A stretch of DNA of 26,103 bases. Source: Rodentolepis nana (Eukaryota; Platyhelminthes; Cestoda; Cyclophyllidea; Hymenolepididae). Numbering within the stretch: position 1 is the first letter of the stretch; each line of letters starts with the position of its first letter. Positions 9,293 to 21,207 of the stretch are shown here, piece after piece. Position numbers and translations under genes: made by a program. The notes under the pieces were generated by a model that saw only the letters and a list, made by a program, of their open reading frames with translations, had not been told where the DNA came from and searched no databases. The stretch lies in contig UZAE01012900.1 in assembly GCA_900617975.1 (NCBI GenBank), forward strand, positions 3,860-29,962. Direction: 5' to 3'.

Positions 9293-12200
9293 CTAACGAA
9301 CATCAAGAGTAAAACGGTACTCCTGATCGCAACCCATATAGGCATCGGACATGAAGAAGAGGGTGTATTCCTGCTTTCCTTGTGCTGAAGCGGGAACTGT
9401 CAATTCCAGTTTAACCTTTGTGGATTTTGACAATGTCAGACGTTTAATTGCCATCAGGCTGTTTGTTTTTACGTCACCAATCACCAACCACCAGCCCTCT
9501 TCACGTTTCTACACAGAGAAAAACCAGATTTATACACTACCGGAATAGCAAATAGGAAGAGAAAAGAGTAAATTTAGCGCACCTGAGGAAAGAAGGGAGC
9601 GATAACTGGTCCCGCGTTAGCTTCATCTCGTTCAATACTCACGTTTACATTTATGGTGTCGCCGCTAAAATTTAAATAAGTAGTCGAGTAATGTTATCAA
9701 CAATGAACTCCGAAAATCTTATCGAAATCGATAAATCAAAGTGTCCCTTAGCCCTGCTCAGTGGGCGGCGTTAGAAAATGCATGCCATTGTCTTGTAATG
9801 ACGTAGTAAACTAGATGAATGAGAAAGTCATCCCAGAGAGGAATAATAGTGCTAAGGTCTATCTCTTGAGAAGGTATGCATTCTTTCATCTCTCTCTTAC
9901 TGATTAGAATTAGGTAGTACGACTACCCTGCCACATTACGGTGTACAGATGGGTATTGTTCTCGTGACCTCTAGCTTATCAGGTGTGTAGGTTGACTACG
10001 GGGCTACTGATGAATATTGTCACCAGCTACTGTATAGCTTTTAATGGGGAAACAAAAGATGAAAGCCAAAACTAGTAGTCAGGCTTTACTAGTGTAGCAA
10101 TCCGCTACAAGTATCTCTAAATACCCAAGTTGTGATTGGCGGCTTGCATCACTAACAAAACTCGTTCCAAGATTTTACATGCAAAAACTGAAAAAAAGTT
10201 TTAAAGCCACAAAGCACAAACATTAGTTTCAGCAAATAAGAGAGGAAATTGCAAACTTAAAAGAGCCTAAGGTAAAAATGAGTCAAAGTTAATATACTTT
10301 CTCGAATTCAAACTGAATGATAAATAATAGACAACCCCAAACATATAATTGATAAATGAATAAGCTTAGGGGCAACGTAAAGAAATCAAAGCCACCGCCT
10401 AACCTCTTGACTTGAGTTTTGGTAGTAACAGGTCCACTCGGTCCCGACAGCTCATAATTCACTTCCACATCTGGATATCGATTACAGAATCGTGCAACAT
10501 CAGCAACCTCAGGTTGCGATAAACCCTCAAGGAGTTGAGCTCGTGCAGCATCTTCTAGCTCCATTAAATCGAAGATGGATTCCACACCGGCCTCTTTGCA
10601 TTTGGTGATGCGTTCCGCGTTGAAGTGGGGGAGTTGACGCAGGTAGGAATCCTTATGCCAGACTGCCTGAGTGATCATTTGGGAGAACTCCATTGCTGCT
10701 AAAGCGGGACCCAACCAACTGTTGCTGGACAAAACATCAACGCAGGCCTATTGAATAAAAAATGTTTTATATTTAAAATATTTTCGAAGAACACATTAAG
10801 GAAAAACGGTATCAACACTCATCCCCGATTTAACACTTGTATTTCACCAAAGAGCTGATAATTTAATGTTTTAAACATGTCGATTCTCACACTATCGTAA
10901 TCTCCAACAAATCTCATTTTTGCGTGAAGCTGTTCACCCGCGAACGTGTCTAGGTCATGAACTGACCAATTAGATATTCAGAGATCCCTACTACTGGTCG
11001 AATAAGAATAGTGGGCCATTGAAAGTGAGCCAATAGTCTCACAACTTTTGCCCACAGTAGCTTGCCTTATTTAATGAGTGGAACTGAATTGAGCGACGTT
11101 GTATAAGACTGTAAAAGAGAAAAAAACGAATCTTACCTGGATAAGACGAATAATGCAAACCAGGAGTTTGTCGATATCTCCTTGCAGTTCCGTAGAAAGA
11201 GAGAATCGTGAAAGATGAGCTTGCAACAGTAGGTTGGCTTTCACATGAGGACTAGAGAAAGTGGCCTTGGGTGCCAGTTTTTGCGGAACTTTGGTAGCCA
11301 ACTGGCGTAGAACTGTATCCTCATGATGACGTACTGGCAAGATGACGTCAAATTCAGATGCATTACTTATTACATCCAAGAGACCTCGAATCTTCATTTT
11401 GTTAGTTAGTGACAGACTGAACAATTCTAAAGGAGAATGGAGGAAATAAAGGCTAGGCAAGAGCAAATTATTAAAATAAATAGTTCAAAGAAGATACAAA
11501 ACGACAAAGTAAAATAAAAAAAATGAAAATCTGAAGCTATTGCTCTCCAAAATTCTCATTAACGGCCTAGAAGTAAACGTTTCAAGGATAAGACGTAGTA
11601 CCAATATCAAGCGATTATATTTGTGTTTCCACTAAGACTTAAGTAATTGGCAAAACAGAGGTGAGCATTCATATAAACTGCTGAAAATGAAAAATCGAAT
11701 GGGAAATTTAAAGTCTGCTTATAAACGAGTGTCATTTTACAAGTATTCTACAAGAGAATGCCATTCGTATGTCCTATAAGATAAATTACATACGACATCA
11801 AATTGTACCCACAGGTTAGAAATTTACCCTTATTTCCAGAGTAAAGCTTGTTAAAACAGGGAATCGAGCAATGCAATGTGATTGTCAACTTACCGATAGT
11901 ACTGTGATAGATGTAGTAGTAAGCAGCGATCATTCCCAAATTGAGTGGTGACAAGTCCATCTCATCTTCAATAGCAATACACTTGGACTGTTCCAAATCT
12001 GTCAGAGTAGTCTCAACCAACTCACTCAAGTGATCACTCAAATGCCGATGCGTGACACCTTGGAGATTATAGTAATTAGGATTCTGTGTCATTCGTCTGT
12101 AGAGGAAGGTCCACGTCAGATAATCCACTGCATCCTGCTTATTCTCAATTGTCTTAGTGACAATTTCTGCATTGAAGTGATCGTGAAGTTCATGGTCAAG

Positions 12201-15200
12201 ATGAGATTCAACAGGGAGGGGGTCGTGCAAGAACTTCTTGAGGTATTCCTGCTTTCCCGTCTGACAGTAGATGATAGCCTTGGCATCACTATCCAGACCA
12301 GGTCTATTTGCACGGCTGACCATCTGAATCATGTCAATGATGGGATAGTCTTCATAAGCATGGATCTTTCCGTTATAGTCCTGAGTATCGAGTACAATGA
12401 CCAAATAGGCTGAAATGTTTGAAGCCCATGCAAGATCACGAGAAACAACTAGAGTATGGAGAGCTCCAGCAGCATATAACGCTTCAACCAGTCTTCTATC
12501 TCCCTTACTCAAAGCTTTATGTAAGTAAGCAATACCACCCCCATAACGAAGAATTTCTGCAAGTGCTGAATCCGCTATCTGTCCGGCGGCTTTTTCCAAA
12601 GCTTCTTCCAAGTGACCAGAAAGAGGCACGAACTTGGGTTGTTGGGCAGATTGCTGCTGGGAACCAGACAGGGCATTAGCAGTAGCTTGCATTGTGATCA
12701 AATCCAAAGCAGTTCTCTGAGCCTGGCGTCTTGAAGACACGAAAACAATTGTAGGTCTATGTAGACCTGGTCCGACGCCTTGACTTAAGCAGGCATATTT
12801 ATTGATAGCCCGGAACATGGGCTTATTAGCAGCCATAAGTCGACTAGCTTGGTGGCTGAAATTTAACTCAACTATGTTTAAGTCGAGAGGCAGTGGTCGA
12901 GTATTAGGTTGGAAGTTGTAACTAGCTCCACTAGAACAACCCAACCAGCTAGCCATATCACGCAAGTTGGTGATACTATGAGCCAAACCAACAATACGCA
13001 GCGGCTGACCAGTTGATTCAATCTGACTAGCCATATAGCGCATACGTGAGCAGACCACCTCATAAACAGGTCCTCCTTCAGCACCAATAAGATGTAACTC
13101 ATCAGCGATAAAAAGATTCACGTTCTGAACATGCTTTCGCTGCTTCCAACGGCGTGAGAGAACGTCCCAGTGGTCTGGAGTTGTAACAATAATCTGTCCC
13201 CTGACAAGGAGTTTAAGATCAACCGAAGTCTCACCAGTTAAACGAACAACCCTTCGACCCAATTTGGTACCAAAACGAGCAGACCAGTCATTGTAACGCA
13301 ACTCTGCTTGCTCTTCAAACGGTGTTACATAGACACACTTGAAGATTGGTTCTCCAGATTCATCAACCTGTTGGTTGGCTTGAGCGGTGGTCATTAAACG
13401 GAAAAGAGCCAATTCAGCACATACTGTCTTTCCACTACCTGATGGTGCAGCAATGAACACATTTTCATCGGAGTTATACAGAGAGTTGAATACCTGGGTC
13501 TGAATGGGATTGAAGTCTCTTATCTGATCAGTGTAAAGTGACTCGAAGTCCTTATTTCTCAATGCAGTAACTGGGAGAGGCTGCAAATCAAGCAATTCAG
13601 TAGGCGGAGCAGTCTTCTCAGGAAGGATAAGATGTCTGAATGATACGGGCAGAGTAACTTCACCACCGATCCATCTATCTGAAACAGCTCGAATGTAGTA
13701 ATGTGGAGGGAGAGGATCAAATATTGGGACTGTGAAGTGAAGAACATGGTCTTCTGTGGCGTAGCGTTGTTTAAGTACAAAGAATTCTCTGTGAAGAACA
13801 GTATCCCCATCTACATCTTCAACAAGGATCCAGAAGGCTTGACTATTTCCATGGGTCTTCTCATCCCAAACAAAATCTGGAGTGAGGGTCAATTCAACAC
13901 GAAGAACAGATCGTGTTACTGGTTGAACGTGAACACTCATTTCAAGACGAGGTAATTGATGGAGATACTTGTGAAGAGGTTTTCCCAACTTAGCGGATCG
14001 GACAAGCTCGCCCAACTCGTGGTGATTCATATCATAGAGACGTTCAAAAGGCAAAGACTTCTTTTCCAGCTTTGTGATAATCTCAGCGGGAAGCTTTTTG
14101 AACTGCCTTAGAGGGCACATAGATTCCCACATTCTGCGTTCTATCATTTTGGCAAGAACTAAAGCATTATCTGACAACTCGGCCCAACCCTTATGGAGGA
14201 CAATTTCAAAGAGAGCACGCATTAAACGTCCTGCAGATTGAGTGATAAAGACCATATCAGACACCAGAGAGAAGCCTTCAAGCTTCAAGCCAGAGATGTA
14301 GGCTTGAAGGAGACAATTTACTTTAGCAGAAGAATCATCTGCAGCTTCTTTAATTGGAATAGGAACCCTCTCAAGAAGTTGAGCCAATTCAAACTTTTCT
14401 TCCTGTCTCACAGAGATATGTTTGAATTCGGAGCTTGAGGCGAATACCCGGAAGAGTTCAATCTCACCCAGACCAGGACGAAGCAATTTGTTATATGTTT
14501 GGACAGTCTCGTGAGTGAGATAGAAGTGTGAAGCAATGCGACCCAGCTCAGTTGTTTCAAAGTTGCCCGTGCGTCTCTCATAGTTAATGAGACCACATTT
14601 TTCAAGAACAGTTGCAGCAGTGTGAACCAGATCACGACGGCGCTGTTCTAACCAGGGGTCAGAGTGCTCACTTCCGGAAGGAACACCGTAAAGTGAAGGA
14701 GCTCTGAGCATACGAATGTAGAGATATGTGTAACCGAGCCAATTTACAGCATCACGAATATTTGAAACAGTACCTAAAACGATTTCAGCATTCAAGAGAT
14801 CAGGAAGTTTGGCAACGAGTTGACTCTCAATTGGGAGTTGCTGATTCATGAGTGAGAGGTAATACTGCAATTCGGTGTGGTTAGTGATAAGAATACCTTC
14901 ACCCTTCGTATCGTACTGAGGACGACCTGCACGACCCAGCATCTGCATTACATCAAGAGGACCAAGTTCAGTCCATTTGCCCTTCTCTGGGTTGTAAATC
15001 TATATAAATAAGAATAGAGATTTATTGAAAACAAGATGCATAAAATGAAAACTAGAGCACCAATTAAGGAAGCGATTCGATTTGAAGGACAAATTTAGTC
15101 CTACTTCACGTTTTCTCAATCATAATGTCAAGTATGAAATGAATTCACGTCAAAAGATGTCTACAGCCGCCTTAAAGCAAGTTTGAGCACAAATAGAAGG

Positions 15201-18200
15201 ATCTCGCATAGCCCAAGTAAATGACCCCTTAAGTAGCAAAAATAACTTATCTAGAAATACTAATAATAATAATAATAAGGAAGGAACTTGCAACTCTAAG
15301 ACTAAGACGAACTATATTGAACTTGAAGGATCTTAGAGAAGCACTCAACATGTGATAGATCGCAGTCCTTAAATATATTTCGAATTAAATAAATGAAGAG
15401 CTTATAGACCAACTTGAAAATGGCACTGTTTTAAAGCATCTAAATACCATCGTTAAATCTTTGCCGAATTAGGCCATGGATACTTCTCAAACCTCAACAA
15501 CTAATCTTAGTAGAGGGAGAATAAATTACAAATTCTACACAACTTCCTAAAGCAAACTTAAGAGCCATTTATTTTAGTCCGCATGATGAACAAGCGGATA
15601 AAGAAGCTTTATTTCTCATAGTCTGAATTAATTGGGATCGAAAATAGAACAATTATTGGGTGAATCAGAATTGAATAGAAGAAGAAACTAACTTTTTCCC
15701 CCAATCGACAACTTGAAAATCTTACTATTCATGCACTCGGGCATAACGAAGATTCGGTTGCCAAAAAAAGGGAAAAACAAGTGAAAAGAAACAAGTTGAA
15801 CCGCTTACCTGAGTGCCTTTAATGATGACAGTGTGCGCAGGTAAATTGACACCCCAAGCAAGAGTAGCAGTAGATACAAGCACTTGAATATGGCGATCAG
15901 CGAACAAATCCTCCACGAGAGTACGGTCTACACGGCTCATTCCAGCGTGGTGCATAGCAAATCCATAGGGCAGAAGATCTCTCAACTCAGAATTCTTCAC
16001 TTGTTCAGCTTCTTGCCGTAGTACAACAGTAGAAGCATTCTTGTCCTTCATAAAGAGACCCAGGGTGTCCTTTTCCAAGCACATGTCACGAACTGCTCGA
16101 GCTGTTTTGCCCGTCTCCTTTCGTGAGTGCACGAATACGAGAATCTGATTACGACCAGCGTGTTCCACAACCTTCTCGTAAACAATTTCGTTCATGAGCT
16201 GGAAGCGTTTCACCGCCTTCTTTTCGGTTATGCCTATATATTGTTGTTCAAGGGGAACAGGACGGAAACTAAAATAAATAAATGAGAAGCAATTAACAAA
16301 GAGCAAATTGACTAGAATTAAGAACTACGAAATAAAAATTCAAATTCGAGAAAAGCAAAACGCAGTCCAGCATTGAGAGTATAAAATATATAGCAAAATG
16401 GTGACATTCAAGAAAGACCTTAGATACCAATACAGCATAGTGGTTAAGAGTCTAACATCGTTCATTGTTACAAAGCACATTTTCGTAGTAAAAGCAAATT
16501 GCAATTTCGTAAATGTTCAATAAGAGAAAAGGCGAAAGATTATATAAAAAATAAGTAATCAAATATTTTAAGGAAAAAACAGCAACAAATTAACTTAGCA
16601 CCTTGGGAATAGCAAATACTATTACCCCGGAACTATAGTTATTCGTTCAATATTAATAGTGGTCCAAGAATCAAATGATTTGGCAAGCAGATGATCAATT
16701 AATAGCGCTTACTTTAAAATAAACATCAAATCAAAGTAGAAAGACATAGAAGTTACAAACGCACCTATTATCAAAGTAGAAAAGTCCCTTCTCCACATCC
16801 ACACGCAAGAAAGTGGCCACATCCGTATAGTTAGGCAGAGTGGCACTAAGACCAACTAATCGAATACTATCCGGATTGGCAACATTTGCGCCTGATGCAC
16901 TTATCCCTGACGCAGCAGCTGCTTCAGTCGCCCGAAGAGTTCGTGCCACAATGGCTTCCAGAATAGGTCCACGGTCATCATGGAGGAGATGCACTTCATC
17001 AAAGATAATTAGACGTACCAGATTAATGTAGGAACGTTCATCGCCTCCTCGTCGGGTCACTACATCCCATTTCTCGGGTGTGCAGACAATGACTTGAGTC
17101 TCGAGGATCTGTTCCCGACTCAACTGGTGGTCACCAGTCAATTCGTCCACTTTAATCCCGTAACTGCTCAATCGCTACAAGTGAAAAGGCTCTTAACAAA
17201 TACAAAGCAGTATTGTTGAGGATATTTGAAAAATTCTATGCACAAACCTGGTCATAAATATTGAACTTACTAAATTTAATTTCAATGGGCAACGTGTTTA
17301 CTTTGATCTTAATAGAAGGAACATTCAGAATGTTCCATGGAGCAGAGTAATAACAACTTTGTTATATTTATTTGAACACTACCATCAAACTTTACGTTGC
17401 ATTTTCAGCATCGACCAGAAAATTCGACTACCTTCGAGAACTTTGGCTCATTTTGAAATATAAAACCAACAACAAGCTGAAAACTTTCATTTCATAATAC
17501 GCTCTTCGGAGCTTCATTGAGATAAGTTCCCATTGACGTTGAAAATTTGCAAAGCTTTATAGGAAATAAAATTTGACTTAGTTTGAAATCTTGAAGAACC
17601 CCACCGATTTCCCTAAGAAACTTAATTCTAGAGGGATATACATGCAGTTGTCCGTGCGCACTTTCAGTACTATAAGAAGAATCCACGAACTGGCTAATAG
17701 TTCTAGAACCAGCTTATACATGTCAAGCTACCGTTTGTTAAGAATAAACGGAATTTTTACACTCTGAATGCGATAAGACGCACCTGTGGGTCGGTGCTGA
17801 TTTCCATCTGTTGGCAATACCACCAACTTTTGGTGTTCTATTAAATATGCCGTATTATTTTTACAAACGGCCACTCGTGGGTCACTTCGAAACAGACGGA
17901 AATCAGTAACGACCCACCGGTGGGTCGTATCGCCCTCAACGTGTTAAATTCTCATCTCAAAGGGGTTATTAGTTTATCGCCTATTTACTGCAATATACTT
18001 TACTGTAAATAAATAGGCAAATCTCTAACTAAAACAACTGAATTTATAAACCGGAATCAAGGGTTTTAAATCCATAAACATACCTTGTTGAAAGTCCCAA
18101 CCATTTCTTGTACAAGCGATCGCATTGGAGCAATGTAGACAATCTTGAAGTTTTCCTTATTGATACTACCATCAGCGTTGATATGCTGACCAATTTCATG

Positions 18201-20959
18201 CATTATGCAGAGTAGGGCTACATTTGTCTTACCAGCACCCTAATAGACAGAAATACGTAAAAAATAAGACACAAAGAGCTTTACAAAAATATATGACAAT
18301 TGCAAGACCCACGGTCGGAGCACAGAGCAGTAGGTTCTCATCAGATTTCATAGCTGCATTGTATAAACGAGTCTGAATCCTGTTGAGCGATTTATACCCC
18401 TCAAAAGCTGCTTTTGCGTATGCGGGTAGCTTCTCAATCTTCAAAAGGGTTTCATCGGGGTCATAGGGTTTGGATTTTAAAGCAGGGACATGAACTTCCT
18501 CATAACCCTTCTTCTGCGTTCTGAAAGAACCCTCTGGAAGTTGACAACGTTTATTTGCCATCAAATGACCTCCCTGAGAGAAAGCGAGATTGTTCAAATC
18601 AACCACATTTGCAACGACGGCCTTCCCATCTTCATGAATGCCGTCTCCATCTTCTTTGGTGTTTTGCTAGTAAATGTTTAGGAGGGATAATTATTTCGAT
18701 GGTATTAAATATAACAAATAAGCATTCCGGATAATAGACATACTCTAAGACGAGCTACTCTCTGGCTTGCCTTCCGACTTCTTTCATCCGGCATTGTATC
18801 AGCGGATTCGTCGGTTTCCCGAAGCTGTTTTAAAATTGCAGCTAACTTGGGATCTCCTTTCATCTTAGATTCAATTTCAGCCTTTTCTTTAGAGGATTGG
18901 GCTTGAGCAAGCAGAGTACAATAGAGAACCATGGAGGGATAGCGGCGAAGGATTCGAAGAAAGTCGAATTGTTCGTATCCGATGCATCTGACCAACCGAT
19001 TTTCTAGATCTCGATCGTCTGTTGCCGTCTTGAGGATATCGAGACATTCCTGAGCTTTCCTTTGGGCTAGAATGGGATCCTAGAGCGAGGGAAACAAGAA
19101 AGAAGTGAATAAAAACCCTATTAGAACGTCCTATACCAGTAAAATCCAGCACTATTAAGACAAAAGGGTAGCAGAGCACCTCGAAAATCAGTTTACATAA
19201 TCCAAATGTGATTGATAATGCTAATATACTTAAAGGCAAAAAATTGTCAATTTTCCACATCTCCAAATTCTAAATTCGATACCCACCAGGTTTAATAACT
19301 TCGGAACTTACAAATACAGCCACGAAAATAAGTTGGTGTGATGATGGGCATAATAACACTTCTGCAATAGTTCACATACTAGATACCACAACCTCGAAAG
19401 ATATAGGTGAACATCCGCACAGTTCAATGGCTCAAAGGTTATGAAAAAGTTTAACCTGTTCTGTTGGAGCTAGTGACTTATTTCGTCATTACTTCTTTGC
19501 TCATCATACACAGAGTCCGATACTATACCCCTATGAATTAATGAGTCACATTTACAAAAAAAGGCTCAAATCCCGACAATATTATTAATTTTAGCATGAA
19601 TTTAAGAATAATGTAAGAATACGAGAAACGCACTTTGCAATGCTTTGAGACATTTCGCTGAAGCCAGAAAGCGTCAATATCACGAGGATGCAGAGCATCT
19701 TTGCCGGATTTTGAACCAGAGCCATCTTCGGTCGATTTTGATTGAAGAGTCATTTCTTTTCCTGCTCCATCTCCATTGACATAATCATCATCATCATCGT
19801 CATCATCATCTTTAATTTCATAGCGAGTATTATCGTCATCCTATTTATTTCCACAAAAAGGAGAAATGAAATAAGAATTTATTGGAAGACATTTACTCAA
19901 TTGTCTGGATAAGCGGCCTCAAGCCCAAATTAAACTAGGAATCATAGTTCAAGTTTAAATAACAAAATGAATTCACAACGACACAGAAAGGACGTATGAA
20001 AATTAAGATAGCATCTGAAATCGTTCAGAGGAAAAGAAGGATTTCATGATTCCAAGTGGCTGAAAGAAGCCATCCACAAAAAACGCATTAGAATTCTAGG
20101 AAAGAGCACAGGAAAAAATATTTGTATGCCACAAGTTAATTCAAATACAGAATGGACTATCACTCTTAAAACTAATGGAAAGGAGAATGGTTAATTCTTG
20201 GAAAGCAAATGAATTCATTGATGGTCTAGTACTACCAAGAACACAAGTACATTCTTTTATGAAATTTAAATTGGATTAAAGATTAAAAATGTGCTTCTTA
20301 TACCAATAATATGCTTATCAAATTCTTACATCTGGGTCGGAGTCCTCAAATTGGACATTAACTCCGTATGTTTCGTCAATATTCTCCTCCCCAGACTTTT
20401 CTGTCTCATCCTTCCAATCGGTAATTTTCTTTCCGAGACTGACTATGATATTATAGCGTTCGTCTGCCAGAGTACCCATTAAGCTTTCAACCTCCTTGCG
20501 TCTTTCCTTGTCCCTCAGCCTAGTATTTTTCAATGCAGCGAGGACTTCATCAGCTGCACCACAAAGAATTTCACGAGATTGATCACCAAGGGCTTCTTGA
20601 ATACAATGAAGAATATATTCGTAAGTTTTTCGGGTTTCTGGTGTCTTGGGTCTGTACAGGACACCAGCAAAATCATCAATATCTTCGCTAAGAAGATTTG
20701 CAGCCTTAATTCTCATTTCATCAAACTCTTCATCTTCGAGTTTGCGGCGCTTGGCCTTCTTTTCTTCGAGCATATTTGGTCTGGTACGCTGAGCTTTGCT
20801 GCCCATTTCATCCATACGAATTTTTCCAGCGAGAGAGAGTACCTCACCAGTAGATTCATCACGAGGCCGTCGATCTATTAAAGATCGATCGGCAGTCATT
20901 ACCAAGTTTGAGTTTATGTTATACTCATACTGCAAATTTCTTGCAGCTTGGTCAGCCAT
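9293..20959 (-). CDS. SNRNP200: SNRNP200 / Brr2, U5 snRNP 200 kDa RNA helicase
   Basis: Brr2 is the ATP-dependent helicase that unwinds U4/U6 to activate the spliceosome. Twelve exons join in phase to 2196 aa (human 2136): 20959-20330, 19840-19634, 19079-18744, 18666-18313, 18239-18084, 17174-16765, 16268-15809, 14999-11894, 11426-11137, 10747-10404, 9664-9583, 9508-9293. The N-terminus [14 protein letters not shown] is that of the family. First cassette: CAPT|GAGKT at the exon 4/5 junction (~507-514), DEVH (620-623), SATLPNY (~671), [10 protein letters not shown] (870-879), then winged helix and Sec63-like modules. Second cassette: APSGSGKT (~1369-1376), DELH (~1484), QMVSRANRP, then the second Sec63 unit ending [19 protein letters not shown]. 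Exon 2 encodes a nine-Asp run. Oddities are an Ala/Ser/Gly-rich insertion (~644-661) before SATLPNY, a Gln/Ser-rich loop in the second cassette, and loss of the acidic tail after the last Sec63 strand. Exon 8 alone is 3106 nt. Identity is very secure. Confidence 0.97.
10071..10112 (+). repeat. Short dispersed repeat copy with TGTAGC/GCTACA hairpin
   Basis: Within SNRNP200 intron 10, AGTCAGGCTTTACTAG is followed by TGTAGC-AATCC-GCTACA, a 6-bp stem with a 5-nt loop. The reverse complement of 26063-26103 shows the same arrangement with few differences, so these are two members of one dispersed family in opposite orientation. The parent element type is unknown. Confidence 0.5.
15261..15279. repeat. 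(TAA)n microsatellite in SNRNP200 intron 7
   Basis: Six consecutive TAA units, an ordinary short tandem repeat in an AT-rich intron. Confidence 0.8.
17781..17928. repeat. Nested inverted repeat (foldback/MITE-like) in SNRNP200 intron 5
   Basis: The arm at 17781-17812 (CACCTGTGGGTCGG...) and the arm at 17891-17922 are reverse complements with 28 of 32 bases matching, separated by 78 bp. The spacer folds further: CACCAA-CTT-TTGGTG at 17821-17835 is a perfect 6-bp hairpin, and GCCGT/ACGGC form a second one. The right end is a perfect 20-bp palindrome at 17909-17928 (ACGACCCACC and its complement). The motif GTGGGTC recurs three times. No coding capacity is present. A non-autonomous foldback element or a structured RNA are the two readings; the first is likelier because it sits in an intron. 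Confidence 0.65.
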
Positions 20960-21207
20960 TGCTTTTCAAAATGAGTAAATCAAATGTGGCAATGACGAAA
21001 TTTCAAACGGGTGCGAGATACCTCAATGACTAAAAGAGCCTTCTACAGTGACTAAAATAAAAAATATTAGTTTTACCTTCAATATTTCTATTGAAATATA
21101 TATTGAGTATAAATAAATAAAATAACATTATTGTTAATCTCTGTTAAATTTCGTTTATGTGAGCTCATAGAACTGCCGCTTTTAATTCTCTTCGAGAAAC
21201 TCATGTT
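20960..21207. promoter_or_regulatory. Divergent promoter region shared by SNRNP200 and DNAJA3
   Basis: Only 248 bp separate the start codons of two housekeeping genes transcribed away from each other, so both 5' UTRs and both core promoters must lie here unless one mRNA is trans-spliced. The centre (21055-21140) is very AT-rich; no canonical TATA box or known factor site can be singled out. Confidence 0.55.

Noticed and set aside
10008..10090. CTGATGA followed by GAAA, a possible hammerhead ribozyme
   Set aside because: The core words occur, but the stems that must lie between and around them do not form.
12030..12679. Plus-strand open frames opposite SNRNP200 exon 8
   Set aside because: They are antisense shadows of a strongly conserved coding exon and have no independent motif.
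19785..19812. CAT-type trinucleotide run
   Set aside because: It is the coding strand complement of an Asp run in SNRNP200 exon 2, where acidic low-complexity sequence is expected, so it is not treated as a separate repeat.
20579..20978. Plus-strand frames opposite SNRNP200 exon 1
   Set aside because: The minus-strand frame matches the Brr2 N-terminus from its first Met; the plus-strand frames show no family resemblance.
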